Assembly: GCA_026874595.1 (NCBI GenBank)
Contig: CM049316.1
Span: forward strand, 52,895,676 to 52,959,675
Direction: 5' to 3'
DNA from: Sipunculus nudus
Lineage: Eukaryota > Annelida > Sipuncula > Golfingiida > Sipunculidae
DNA: 64,000 nt
Both the position numbers and the translations under genes were made by a program. Positions 1 to 12,860 of the stretch are shown here, one piece after another. Below the pieces are notes generated by a model. The model ran no database searches. It was not told the DNA's origin and saw only the letters and a list, made by a program, of their open reading frames with translations. Within the stretch, counting starts at the first letter, position 1, and each line of letters begins with the position of its first letter.

Positions 1-423
1 TGTCAGTCTACAAGCTCTCATGTATATAACTACCCAAAGAATGTAGCAAAATTTAATATTAATGTCAGTCTTCAAGCTCTCATGTATAACTACCCAAGGA
101 CTGTAGCAACATTTAATATTAGTGTCAGTCTACAAGCTCTCATGTATAACTACCCAAAGAATGTAGCAACATTTAATATTAGTGTCAGTCTACAAGCTCT
201 CATGTATGTAACTACCCAAAGACTGTAGCAACATTTAATATTAGTGTCAGTCTACAAGCTCTCATGTATAACTACCCAAAGACTGTAGCAACATTTAATA
301 TTAGTGTCAGTCTACAAGCTCTCATGTATAACCACCCAAAGACTGTAGCAACATTTAATATTAGTGTCAGTCTACAAGCTCTCATGTATATAACTACCCA
401 AAGACTAGCAACATTTAATATTG
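1..423. repeat. Minisatellite with a 60-62 bp unit, about seven copies
   Basis: Units start with TGTCAGTC at 1, 63, 123, 183, 245, 305 and 365 and run through CAAGCTCTCATGTATA, ACTACCCAAAGA and CAACATTTAATATTA. Copies are highly similar, with 1-3 base differences or 2-base (AT) indels. The array begins at or before the window edge, so its true size is unknown. Because 60 is a multiple of three, one frame stays open over three units and gives a 20-residue repeating peptide; I regard that as a by-product. Confidence 0.95.
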
Positions 424-3400
424 GTACAGCTTCAGGGACTTGTGCTCAGTGGCTCACCAAGTGCCTCTGTCTCCAAGCTCTCATCTGGAGGCAGAGAATA
501 TCTCATACCTACAACAAAAAACTTCTCTATTGTCATGTCATTTGTTCATTGTTTTGGGCAATTCTAAAGTCAGATAGTAACCTGAAAATAATAGCTTTTC
601 ACATTTGGTATGAACATTTACAAAACAATGTGACCAAATGTGATAAAGGATAATCCTTGGAGTTTAAAGCATCACACTTCACTCAATACCTGAAGCCCTG
701 TTTGTTCCATTTATATAAATTTTAGTTTTTTGTTGTAAAAAAATCAAGATTCTGTAATTTTCCATTTTATCTTTATATTTCATGCAATATAATATCTACA
801 CACTTTGAAGAATTAAATTCTTCTGCAAGAAAGATGACAAATTGAATTAAGTGTTCAATATTAATGTTGATATGCCATACACTGTAATACTACAACTATC
901 ATAAATGCATTATATAACCATATAAAATTAAAGTTGAGCTTATGAATAGTTATCAGCCTAAATGGATAAATGTCCTTGATCATGTCCATACACATGTAAT
1001 TCACCTTGTGCTGATACAACTGGTAGGACAGTCAAGTTTCCATCTCAATAAAGCCAACAGGGACCTACCCTGTCTGTCTAGATGTGTATACCGGCAATCA
1101 TCTCATATACTTGAAACAAAGACTGTAATAGTATTGGCCTCTTTTGCCAAAGGAACACTATGACATGCAGCAACTTCATGCTTTCCCACCATGTCTGACC
1201 TGATTGCTTCATGGATACTGTAATGCAAGACCATGAATGGACCTCTCATACCCAATGAACTTAACACTGTTGGACAGAAGTCGTGTATACTTTGTAAAGC
1301 ATGTTTAATGGGCGAAAAATGAACATGTAATAATTCTGAGTTTGGTGCTGCTGATTACCATCACATGGTGATACTGTAAAATCATGTCATGACACTTTTG
1401 GATGATATCAACAGTTCTGGCATGTTCATGACATCAAGGTTTTGGGCTTACTGTAATGGTTTTGAACTGAAAATGGTAATCTTTATTGTTATGAACATTG
1501 TTTGGCGCAGTCAGAATTTTTTTACAAAATATTTTCTGAAAATTGCTTTATTTGCAGTATATATTTACTCTTAATCCAACTTTTCATCACATTTGATGCA
1601 TTTTATAGAATTCCATTTTCAATCTATTTTTCCCTGGGCACTGCCACTCTCTGTCTGATTCTTTACATTAAATAAAGAAAAGTGTTTTCCCCTCACCAAG
1701 CATATATAAGGGCACAAATTTATCCATCATATATTAGTTAAAGACAAGTATTTTGGTCATTTGCAGTTGTGTGGGTCAGTGGGAAGGCATATTTTTTGCA
1801 TAATTTTCATATACCAGGACTTAATTTGTGAGGAAAAGTGTCACTGCCTGAGATGGTAGACAATATCTCAGACTTCTGGATTCTGATATTTCAGCAAACA
1901 TTTTCTGAATAGAATATCAAAACTGCCTTAAAATGTTTTAAAGACTGTCATAATGCAAATTTTGATAATAAACTGAGAACACATATATTTTAAGCTAATT
2001 ATTATAATCTCAACATCTTCAGTAAAACAAGCATCTTGACCCAAATATAAATAAAATTTACAATTAGTTACAGCATCAGTCCCTGAATTCAATTGTGATA
2101 ACCTAATTGACTTACCTAATATAGAATGCCCTCACTTTGTGTTATATATCTGCTTAAAAAGTACATTTTTATATCGATATTTTATAAATTGCATCAGAAT
2201 TATTCAAAATATTTCATAGACCAGTTACCCTTTTTTATGTGCTGAGTCATTATTATGTATTATCTATATGAACTGTAACATTTTTATAGTAATCATGAAC
2301 AATAATGTAATCCCCATGAATGATTCTAATCAGCATTAAAAATAAAGATACATCATATGAACTTGAAAATGGCAAAATGAGAATTACTGAAGTGACAGTC
2401 ACAATTACAGGAAGGGCATATCTCAGAACAGTGACTAAATCAAACCCCAAGTAATTACAGTAACACCTGACCACAACAGCAAGTACAAAACAGCAGATTA
2501 ATTGCAGGTATTAAATACACCAGCAAAACCTGAATTATTTACGAATTAAAAGCCAGTATTAGCTCTAAAGATAGCCAGCAGCACTGAGGTCTGGCCTAAG
2601 CACCAACTCCATCCATATGATGCTCATCCTAGCACAGAGTTCACGCCATCCAGATGTAACAATCTTGAGTGACAAAGATCATTTTGGATTTCTGACTTTG
2701 ACAGCTGGTGCAATTTGACTTATTTTATTCTGTCTGGGCACCATAATTTACCATTTACCGGCCATTTTAGCCAGAGAAATGTAGCAGGTCAGATGACATC
2801 AGTGATCAATCTGTCTAAGGAATATATTATGAGCATCTCTCGTCACCCCACGGAGACTTGTGGACAGGGTATCCAGGGGACCCAGGTCCCCGGAGTGGCT
2901 AACAAATAAGTACATCAAAGCACTATCCTGACACTAAACGCACTGAAAATAATCCGCCTGCCACAGCCATCAACTGTATTCTAAGTTGGTTTATCACCAG
3001 CCTGCAAGTGGAAGGATCAGCCCAGATGAGTATTTGAAAGGATGAACGCATGAATCATTCTTTCCCCGAACTCCAGCAGATTCATCTTCCCCTATTCTGT
3101 ATATCATTGGCTGGGTGATTTACGTTACAAGTTCACTTTACAAGTCAGTGCTCCAAACAGATGTTCTTCCCCCAAGGACCACCTTCAGTGACTCCAGTCC
3201 AGGTGTATTACAGGACATACTCCTCAGCTCATGCTCAGACTAACTTTGCATCACCCCGGTCCCAAGAGTAAAGTCTTATCCACATTAACCTAAAATTGGA
3301 CCAGCTCTATTGTTCCATGTAGAGTTATCATAGTCACTGCATCATGTGACATGAATCTCTGCATGACCTACTGGGTGCCATGTAACAAACTGTCCTGAGC

Positions 3401-3789
3401 CACAGATGCCTCAGTAAAAATCCTTTATAAAAAGAACCACCCAGAACAAAATACCACTCCACCTAGTGCTTTAAATATTATATAAACATAAAACTTACAT
3501 TAAAGTAACTATCATCATTTGATTCCTAATAATTGTCTACTTATATAAACTCATTTTACTGACATTTGTGACCTTAACCACTTATGTCATAAGAAATTAC
3601 CATGTTCAAAGAATTGTCATTCATACCCATCATATGATAGTTGCCTTGATCTGTAATACATAGGTAAAAGGCAAACAGACGTAAAACCTAACATATCTCA
3701 CATCTATATTCTTGACAGTGATGATTCCTTTTAAAACTGTGTCAACTTTTCCTTTTATCAACAGGCATCTTAAAAAGTGGCCAAAGAGT
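424..3789. other. Gene-free AT-rich DNA
   Basis: I see no gene, RNA or clear repeat here. Short open frames have no protein-like features. The stretch 2.6-3.4 kb is somewhat GC-richer and could be unique or regulatory sequence. Confidence 0.6.
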
Positions 3790-4110
3790 CAAGTGTAGCC
3801 TGAATCTAATCAAGACTGGCCTATACAAGTTATGTAAGACAAGAATAAAATTTATGAAGAACTGGTTTGACCAACTTTGTTTCAATACTGCATGCTGACT
3901 GGGGTACGTGTAAACTTGAATGGTATTTTTGCAAATGCATGCAGATGTCTACCTGTGAGCCCCTATCACCAAAACTGAATGAAACTAGGGACTCATGGAT
4001 CTTGTCACTCAGCTGAATTTGTCTATGAGGATATTTTTTTAGTTTTTTCAAAATGTGGGTCCTGTGCCTTGACCTTTGACCCTGTGACCTAAAATCAACA
4101 AGGTGCTTCC
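3790..4110. repeat. Interspersed repeat fragment with a DR1 nuclear-receptor-like motif
   Basis: The segment ends in TGACCTTTGACCCTGTGACC (4070-4089), then TAAAATCAACAAGG. The same phrase recurs near 6690 and 6805, marking it as part of an interspersed family. TGACCT-T-TGACCC at 4070-4082 is a direct repeat of nuclear-receptor half-sites spaced by one base. Repeat borders are approximate. Confidence 0.5.
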
Positions 4111-5860
4111 CTTATTGGTAGGTGAGATAACTGCTGCTTTTAATAGATGATTTTCTTGAAGGCATCATCGTGATATTGATGCATGTCGGCGATTACAGGT
4201 GGCTGACAGCCAGCCTTGAAAGGAAATAGACTGAAAGGCCTTTTGAGTGAACCATATTCTAGATTTGATGTATAAAAGGAACTGATAAATTCTGTCATGT
4301 CTATAACTTAATATTCATAATTGATAAACTCTGATGATTAAGTCTGAGAATCTTTTTCTAGACAGGACTTGTGTGTCAGTATGTGGGCTTGAATGACTGT
4401 CACCACTGCTCTGTCGTGCAAGGTCTGTCCCCTAACGATGTCAATCCCTGTGGAATTCAGCTATGTATGTGTATATATCGTTCAATAAAATATATTTACT
4501 TGGTGTTTGTTATTTCTCATAATTTATATGCTCTATTTTATATAATAGTAATAAAACAAGGATGATGTCTATCAAACTATGCCTCATTTTCAATGTATGT
4601 GTAGTTGACCGTTAAACTAATTACAGCTGAAATGATGCTCCAATTAACTATTTGCATATCATAAGTAATTAACGGGTTGCACGGTCAAAAGAAATTGACT
4701 TTATTTCGACAGTTTAATGTGACAGTTGTATAATATACTGGTACATGTGACATAAAAATACAAGTTTTCCTGCCTGCTCAGACTGCTATCGCTGCAAGAT
4801 CCTGGAGTTCTGACACGTTTCATACTGCTGCGCTTTATGTGAATGATTCATTTACAGGTAATTGTATGAATCGCCTTATGTGATGTTCACTGTCATCCAA
4901 AACACATGGAAACAGTGTTTCTTCCTTGTTTCGGGGCAGAAACTTCAATGTAACCTAATTATAACAACAGGAGTTAAACCTGTTAAATCAACCAAGGAAA
5001 TGACCCAGGGTTTCAGATTACACAGCAGAGCAGCTCTGGGGATGCTAATTCAACAACATAATGAGGTCAAGGGTCAGAGGTTAACCGGCCCCCTCAAAGT
5101 AACCAGAACAAAATGGATTTCAATATGGCCCTTATGCATTCAATTTTAACTGGAACCTGAAGTTGAAATGAAAAAAAAAAAACATATAGCCAGGGATCTT
5201 GACACATATTTTGATTTGATACACAAATCATATGGGGTACATAATATCAAATGGTTGGCGCTGGTTTCTCAACAAATTACTTGCAAGTACATGTGATACA
5301 ATAGCGTCAGACATTGGCATGTGCATGTGTGCAGTAATGCCAACTGTTATATAAAACGAAAGTCCATGTTGGTGGTGAAGTTAAAATAATACGCTGGAGT
5401 CTGAGGGCCAGCATTTCAGCTTTTTTTTTCACTTTTGCAAGAAGTATCATGCACAATGAAGGGCTATTATTGGCGATGCCATTCCATATCAGATACTGGC
5501 TATCAAAGGTATTTGCGCAAGGTGACTGGCATAATCAGGGTATACTGACATCCAATATCAAATGATTTCATCTTTCCAATAAATACTGTTTTACATATAT
5601 TTATATAAACATTTTATATATTCTACTACATTATTACCATCCTTCTTCTTCCTCTTCACCTGCAGAGGAAACCTCAAACTGCAGTCATTCATTATGAATA
5701 CAATTCTTGCACTTGCATATAACACACAAACTAGACTACCATAGGTTGAACGCTTGCTGGGGAAAGTGAAAGACAGACGAATAGACAGAATATATTGTCG
5801 GTTTTCTATCAATGGAATGACTCTCAGGGTCACTGCTGACGATATGGCCCGTAGAATGAC
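4111..5860. other. Gene-free DNA
   Basis: AT-rich sequence with no supported gene; a poly-A tract lies near 5172. The 95-codon open frame near 4.9 kb shows no domain or splice context that I recognise. Confidence 0.55.
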
Positions 5861-5864
5861 ATAT

Positions 5865-6285
5865 GAGACAAAAGAACAAGCAAGCAGACAAAGCTGACAA
5901 CAAAAGATGATCAGACAGACATACTGACAAAGTGAGACAAGATTGACACCAGATGACTTTACCTGGTTATGGGAAAGATTCAGAGAGAGAAAATAAGTTA
6001 TAATTTATGTAATTGAGGTTTATAGTTTTGGAGATATGGCCAAATAATGATAAATTGGGGAGGTTTGACTGCAGCACCCTATAGCGGACGTATCCTGATG
6101 ACGACAAATGCGTTTCTTGATATTAGTGTATGACAATAAGATAGCCCAGTTTCAAAAGGATTCCTCTAAATCTCTGGCTTGTTGCTTGCTATATGTGAGA
6201 TGCAAGAACCAGCAAGCAGGTGAATTTGATGATAACTGACAAACAGACAGATATACTGACAGAGTGAAACAAGATGTATGCTCTT
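5865..6285. repeat. Duplicated fragment around a GACAGAC motif
   Basis: The stretch AGCAAGCAG ... GACAGACATACTGACAAAGTGAGACAAGAT (about 5878-5945) recurs diverged at about 6211-6275 (AGCAAGCAG ... CAGATATACTGACAGAGTGAAACAAGAT). It is a small dispersed duplication about 330 bases apart, with no coding content. Confidence 0.6.
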
Positions 6286-6639
6286 TACACAGCGCTTTAC
6301 ATATAGGCCTATTACCTATATTGTAAGCTCTGTTTGTTTTTGACCTCTTATTCTGAATCACTACACCAGTGGGGAACACTGTATTTTGGTCCAATCAGAT
6401 GAGACCCTGTGCTGGAAGACAAAACATTTTACCAGCCAAGCGAGGAATACACCGAGCCGATGTTGCTCATTTCATTTTGAGTGACAGCTCATTGCCCCAG
6501 CAACCATATGAATAGGCCACTCACTCAGAGATTGGCCCCACTTGGGTGACTGGGCAGAGCCTGATGCCTGTCGAGGGTTTGTTGACTGGCATCTGTTAAC
6601 ACGTGTGTGGCTGATAATAGACATGCAGTTTATAATAGA

Positions 6640-7845
6640 GAATTTACGGTAAACATCCAGAGGCTTGCTGAAGAAGAGCTTTGATCCTGTGACCTCAAAA
6701 TAAAGTGTTCCTCCATTATTGGTGTCACCATACATGAAGAATGGAAGCTTTGGGATGAAAAGTTTGGCATACATTCAAATAAAAATCTTTCTAAAGAAGT
6801 AGACCCTGTGACCTTGACCTTTGACATTGTGAACTCAAATCTACTGTAGTGTAGGTTTTCTCCCAGAGTGCTCAAATCATGCATTTTGCCAACATACCTT
6901 AAATATAGGTTACAATGACCTTATTCTACATCCAGCTGCTACCATTTGTGCCAATCTGACTTTAGAACAGAGTGTTAAAATCATGTCCTTTCACACAGCT
7001 TGCAGAATATAGGTTACAGTGACATTATTTCAGCTTTCCAAGAAATTTTTACAGGAACCTTTCTTGATCTCAATTAAATTAGAAGTTTCTAGGTCCAACT
7101 GTAACAAATCATGCAAATCTGTCCTTTTGGGGATTCAAATCATGTTCTATCACATACTCTGATAAATATATATCACTAAGACATAATTTCAGGTTTCCAA
7201 GGAGATTTGCCAGGGACCTCCCTGGATGTACAGTTAGAAGATTCTAGGTCTAACAGTTACAGTTTTGTGGCCTATTAACAGCCAGACTGCTTCCATTTAA
7301 AGGTCTCAAAAACAGAGAAAAAATGTGTAAAAATTCATAAAATACAGGTGGCATCACCAGTCTCAAGAAACTGATGAAACACTCAATGATCAATATGCAT
7401 GCAAAGAATCATGGCAATCAGGCATAAGTGATCAGAAAATGGAGCTTTTGTATCAAATTTTTAATTATTCTGGGGGATACTTACGAGCCCCATAGGTCAA
7501 AGCATATGGGAAACAGAAACCTAATTTCAGGTGTCACAGGAGATTCTAAAATGACCACTCTTTATATATAAATGTAAAAGATTCTAGGTCTAATGGCTAC
7601 GATTTGTAACCTGTTAATGGATGAACGCTTCATATACCTCAATTAGATAAAAAAAATGCGTAAAAATTTGAAAAAATACAGATGGCGCCACCAGCTTGAA
7701 GAAACTGATGAATCACTCCATGGTCAATATGCATGCAAAGTATAATGGCAATCAGTGCATTATTTATTCAGATACTGGAGCTTTTGTATCATAACTTTAA
7801 CTAGAATACAGGTAGTCGACAAGCAACTATGTGTATCCACCAAAA
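6640..7845 (+). repeat. Diverged copies of an interspersed repeat with a ~330-bp period
   Basis: Two neighbouring copies share CTAATTTCAGGT, GATTCTAGGTCTAA, GTGGCATCACCAG or ATGGCGCCACCAG, GAAACTGATGAA, and AATATGCATGCAAAG (at about 7392 and 7725, 333 bases apart). Fragments of the same family recur at 8995-9185 and 12500-12850. The left part (6640-6900) carries CCTGTGACC and TGACCTTGACCTTTGACA. The DNA is non-coding and no transposase is visible. Confidence 0.75.
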
Positions 7846-7899
7846 TTAGAGTGGAACGGGTGAAGTGAGGCATGGATTGAGTGGCAAGGGGAAATTGAG

Positions 7900-8700
7900 T
7901 GAGGCGTGTTGCATATTAGCATGGATGTCTGCAGCCCAAATGTGTTTGTAAGTTGTGCCACCTACCACAAAATCCAGAAAGCTGTCCAAGATGTATACAT
8001 ATGCAAAATTTTAGGCAGACAAGTCGAACCACTACTTGTATATGAGTGATTTTATCCCACACCAGACAATCAGAAGGATGCTGTGCAAAAATTGTGGCAG
8101 GTGGCGCCACCAATCTTGTGTATGATTTAGAGCTATGTGAGATCTATACACATGAAAAATTTCAGGGGGATATTTCCAACCAGTCCTGAGATATAAGCCT
8201 GAATGTCTGCAGCGTTAATAAATACACGTGCAAATTTTGGCCAAATCAATCAAATGGTTCCCGAGATATGAGCTTGAATGTCTGCAGCGTAAACAAGAAT
8301 GTAGGTGGCGCCACCTGTCATAAAATCAAGAAAGCTGTCCAGGATGTATAAACCAATTTGGTTGCAGATGGCGCCACAAGTTTTGCGTATTATAAAGAGC
8401 TATGTGAGACCTATCCACATGCAAATTTTCAGGAAGATAAGTCAAACCAGTCTGGAGATATAAGTAGGGATGTCTGCAGCATGAACGTGAATGTAGGTGA
8501 TGCCACCTGTCATAAAATCAAGAAAGCTATCCAGGATGTATATGCATGCTGAATTTCAAGTTAATTAGTCAAACCACTGCAGAGTTATGAGTGATTTTAA
8601 ACAAGGCAGACGAACAGATGGACAATGTGCAAACATCGTTGCAGGTGGCGCCACCATTTTTTGTGTATGTTATAAAGCTATCCAAGCGCTATATTTATAC
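7900..8700 (+). repeat. Repeat block with palindromic GGTGGCGCCACC motifs
   Basis: Diverged sub-repeats share ATGTCTGCAGC (about 7923, 8204, 8279, 8470), AGAAAGCTGTCCAGGATGTA or variants (about 7977, 8331, 8520) and the 12-base perfect palindrome GGTGGCGCCACC (about 8100, 8305 and 8645; decayed versions near 8367 and 8495). Copies are too diverged for a single clean unit. No coding content is visible. Confidence 0.75.
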
Positions 8701-8982
8701 AAAAAATTGTTCTGATTGGTCAAACGGTTCCACGAGATATGTGGGTTTATGTGTGGAAACAGACGCACAATTGGACGCTGGGCAAGGAAGGAAAGGTCAG
8801 AGGTCAGCGCGTATTGGTTAGGCACCAGTTCACATGTGACCTGATAATTGGTGTAAGTTACGGAAAAATCAGTCCAGTAGTCTCAGAGGAGTTCTCCAGA
8901 AACAAACCGGCGGTGGCTGCAGAACCCGGTCAAAAACATATATAGTATCCGCAAAACTTTGTTTTAGCAGATACAATTTTTC

Positions 8983-9195
8983 GGGGGGGGGGGGGGGGGG
9001 GGGTCTTCTTAGCTCTGAGGATATGGGTAACAGAGACCTAATTTCAGGTTTCCAAGGATATTTTTCATGGATCTCCCGGAATGTAAGGTTAGAAAATTCT
9101 AGGTCTAATGGTTACAATTTGTGCCAGGCTAATGGCCAAATGGCCGGAGGGAAGGACGACAGACAAAGTGTGATTGCTAAAACAATATCACTGAG
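8983..9195 (+). repeat. Poly-G tract and 3' part of the interspersed repeat
   Basis: About 20 consecutive G (8983-9003) precede a copy of the CTAATTTCAGGTTTCCAAGG ... ATTCTAGGTCTAATGG repeat. This copy continues into GGACGACAGACAAAGTGTGATTGC, resembling the GACAGAC-rich tails of dispersed repeats in marine invertebrate genomes (general impression, not a database match). Confidence 0.55.
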
Positions 9196-9699
9196 TGTAA
9201 GCTGAGCTAAAGAAAATAAATGAAACCCATTCTTTATCCAGTTTAACAAACAAAAAAACACATCTGTTAGATATAGATAGAGATACAGTTAACAAACGCA
9301 ATACTTTTTCTACAGATCATAGTTCATGTCATATTCTTTTGTGTTTTATTAATAACCCAAAAAACCCATAAGGCTACATTTTAATATCTTAAAAACTTCA
9401 AACAATTAAATTCTTCCATATGAGAATTAGATGGGACCAAAACCTACCAAAACTACATCAGCCCACACCCCAGCCCCCTGAGATCTGAGCATTCTTAGGC
9501 AAAATTAAAAAAGAAAAATATTGGCAGTAATTGCATCAAAGTTCAATTTGACTGGTGACTGTAAATAAAAATTAAATTTCTGTGATTAGTGCCTATATAA
9601 TAAAAAAACACAGAAATAGCAATTAATAGCATTTTTTTAAATTTCCAAACCTATATTTACAAAATATTTACAAAAGATATTTACATATATACAAACCAT

Positions 9700-11945
9700 T
9701 CCAGCACTGTGTAATACCAACAAACATGAAGACCAATTTACAATATATCAACAAGGTCAAACCATTCTAACACTGGGCCTGACGAACATACATCAAGACC
9801 AATTTACAAAAGATTAACAAGGACAAACCATTCCAACACTGTGTCTGGCCAACACACATGAAGACAAATTTATAAAAGGTCACCAAGGACAAACCATTCT
9901 GGGACAACATTGGGCCTGACCAACATACATGAAGACCAATTTACAAAAGATCAACACACATTTACCATTCCAACGCTAGAACTGACAAACATACATAAAG
10001 ACCATTTTACAAAAGATTAATAAGAACAAACTATTACAACACTGGGCTTGACCAATTTACATGAAGACCAATTTATAAAAGGTCAACAAGATCAAACCAT
10101 TCTGGGACAACACTGGGCCTGACCAACATACATGAAGACAAATTTGCAAAAGATCAACATACATATACCCTTCTAACGCTAGAACTGACAAACATACATT
10201 AGGATCTATTTACAAAAGATTAACAAGGACAAACTATTACAACACTGGGCTTGACCAACTTACATGAAGACCAATTTATAAAAGGTCAACAAGATCTTAC
10301 CATTCTGGGACAACACTGGGCCTGACCAACATACATGAAGACAAATTTGCAAAAGATCAACATACATATACCCTTCTAACGCTAGAACTGACAAACATAC
10401 ATTAGGATCTATTTACAAAAGATTAACAAGGACAAACTATTACAACACTGGGCTTGACCAACTTACATGAAGACCAATTTATAAAAGGTCAACAAGATCA
10501 AACCATTCTGGGACAACACTGGGCCTGACCAACATACATGAAGACAAATTTGCAAAAGATCAACATACATATACCCTTCTAACGCTAGAACTGACAAACA
10601 TACATTAGGATCTATTTACAAAAGATTAACAAGGACAAACTATTACAACACTGGGCTTGACCAATTTACATGAAGACCAATTTATAAAAGGTCAACAAGA
10701 TCAAACCATTCTGGGACAACACTGGGCCTGACCAACATACATGAAGACAAATTTGCAAAAGATCAACATACATATACCCTTCTAACGCTAGAACTGACAA
10801 ACATACATTAGGATCTATTTACAAAAGATTAACAAGGACAAACTATTACAACACTGGGCTTGACCAACTTACATGAAGACCAATTTATAAAAGGTCAACA
10901 AGATCTTACCATTCTGGGACAACACTGGGCCTGACCAACATACATGAAGACAAATTTGCAAAAGATCAACATACATATACCCTTCTAACGCTAGAACTGA
11001 CAAACATACATTAGGATCTATTTACAAAAGATTAACAAGGACAAACTATTACAACACTGGGCTTGACCAACTTACATGAAGACCAATTTATAAAAGGTCA
11101 ACAAGATCTTACCATTCTGGGACAACACTGGGCCTGACCAACATACATGAAGACCTAATAACAAAAGGTCAACAAGGACAAACCATTCCAACACTGTCTG
11201 ACCATCAAACATGATTACCAATTGATGAAAGAACAACAAAGACAAACCAGTCTGGGACAACACTCGGCTTGACCAACATACCAGAGACCTATTTACTTAA
11301 AATCAACAAGGACAAACCATTCCAAATCTAGGCCTAACAAACATGAAGACCAATTTACAAAAGATCATCGCACATATACCATTCCAACGCTAGGCCTCAC
11401 AAACATACATGAAGACCAATTTACAAAGAATCAACAAAGACAAACCATTCCAACACTGTGCCTGACCAACATACATGAAGACCAATTTATAAAAGGTCAA
11501 CAAGGACAAACCATTCCAGCACTGTGTCTGACCAACATACATGAAGACCTATTTACAAAGAATCAACAAGGACAAAGCATTCCAACACTGTGCCTGACCA
11601 ACATACATGAAGACCCATTTACAAAAGATCAACACACATTTACCATTCCAACGCTAAAACTGACAAACATACATGAAGACCAATTTACAAAAGATTGAAA
11701 AGGACAAACCATTCCAACACTGGGCTTGACCAACTTACATGAAGACCAATTTATAAAAGGTCAACAAGGACAAACCATTCTGGGACAAACTGGGCCTGAC
11801 CAACTTACATGAAGACCAATTTACAAAATATCAACACACATTTACCATTCCAACGCTAGGTCTGACCAACATACATGAAGACCAATTTACAAAGTTTAAA
11901 TAAAGACAAACCATATAAACCCTAGTCCTGACCAGCATACATGAT
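9700..11945. repeat. Satellite-like tandem array, basic unit about 66-68 bp
   Basis: More than 30 copies of a unit reading roughly CAAACCATTCCAACACTGGG, CCTGACCAACATACATGAAG, ACCAATTTACAAAAGATCAAC. Outside the central block, spacing is 66 bases (for example CCATTCCA at 11445, 11511 and 11577). The edges are more diverged than the middle, as expected for a tandem array homogenised from its centre. Open frames inside it are incidental. Confidence 0.95.
9901..11150. repeat. 203-bp higher-order repeat inside the satellite array
   Basis: The marker GGGACAACA occurs at 9901, 10104, 10307, 10510, 10713, 10916 and 11119, exactly 203 bases apart each time. Each 203-bp block consists of three diverged units of about 67 bases. 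Blocks from 10104 on are nearly identical and differ at a few linked sites, such as AAGATCAAACC versus AAGATCTTACC. This shows recent amplification of a three-unit block. Confidence 0.95.
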
Positions 11946-12490
11946 ATAGTTTCAGATTCAAGCTGTGGCTTTTTAGTTTCACTGGAGAATATAGTTTACT
12001 GTTATTGGATTACCCTTAGTCCATAGAAATTGAGATACATTCTTTTAGTTTATCTGTGACCAAACTTATCAGTGATACACATGATACCTTATTTCTGGTA
12101 TTTTGATGAAACAATATAACTAAATGAAGCAAAACAAATGAAACTACCTATATCTATATGATTCAAATTTCACACTTTTTTCTATTGACTGGACCATCCA
12201 GTATTACATAAAGTCGGCTGAGCTTATGGTGCCAATCTTAGTTCTCATGATACAAATTAATATATCATAAATAATTGGGTTGCTTACCTTTATTTTATGT
12301 TTAAAATTCAACATGTAGGCATATGCATCAGTCCATGATATCATTTTTTGAGCATTTAAAATGTCTATTGGGCAAACATACCATTTTATAGGCCTTTTAT
12401 GGAACTTGAAACAATGTGGCTATTTCCATCCCATTGTGGCTAATTCTACACAAACTTGATTAGCCACAGTGGCTAATTCTTTTCATGCCC
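11946..12490. other. Gene-free AT-rich DNA
   Basis: No gene or clear structure; TGGCTAAT or GTGGCTAATTC-type short repeats occur near 12416-12480. Confidence 0.6.
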
Positions 12491-12860
12491 TATTGCAAGC
12501 ACAGCAAGTGCCTTATTAAGAGCCAGACTACTTCATTTGAAGCTCTCAAAAATAGAGGAAAAATGTATAAAACTAAGGAAAAAACAGGTGGCACCACCAG
12601 TCTTCAGGAACTGATGAAACACCCCATGATCAATATACATGGAAAGAATGGCAAACAACACATTAGTTATTTAGATACTGGAGATTTTATTTCACATTTT
12701 TTAATTATTCTATGTGGGGTACTTATGAGCCCCAAACCTCGGAAGATACACATTGCAGTGACCTAATTTCTGGTTACCAAGGATATTTTTATCGACCTCA
12801 AGGGGTTTTCAGTTAGAAGTCCTAGGTCCAGTGGTAACAATTAGTGCATTGTACATTTGG
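12490..12860 (+). repeat. Further copy of the ~330-bp interspersed repeat
   Basis: Carries the family landmarks in order: AGAGCCAGACTACTTC, AGGTGGCACCACCAGTCTTC, AACTGATGAAACACCCCATG, GATCAATATACATGG, GTACTTATGAGCCCC, CCTAATTTCTGGTTACCAAG and TAGGTCCA. Its closest match is the copy starting near 7200. The 93-codon open frame inside it is incidental. Confidence 0.75.

Noticed and set aside
9700-11945. Possible CRISPR-like array
   Set aside because: The units are contiguous and similar along their whole length with no unique spacers; this is eukaryotic satellite DNA.
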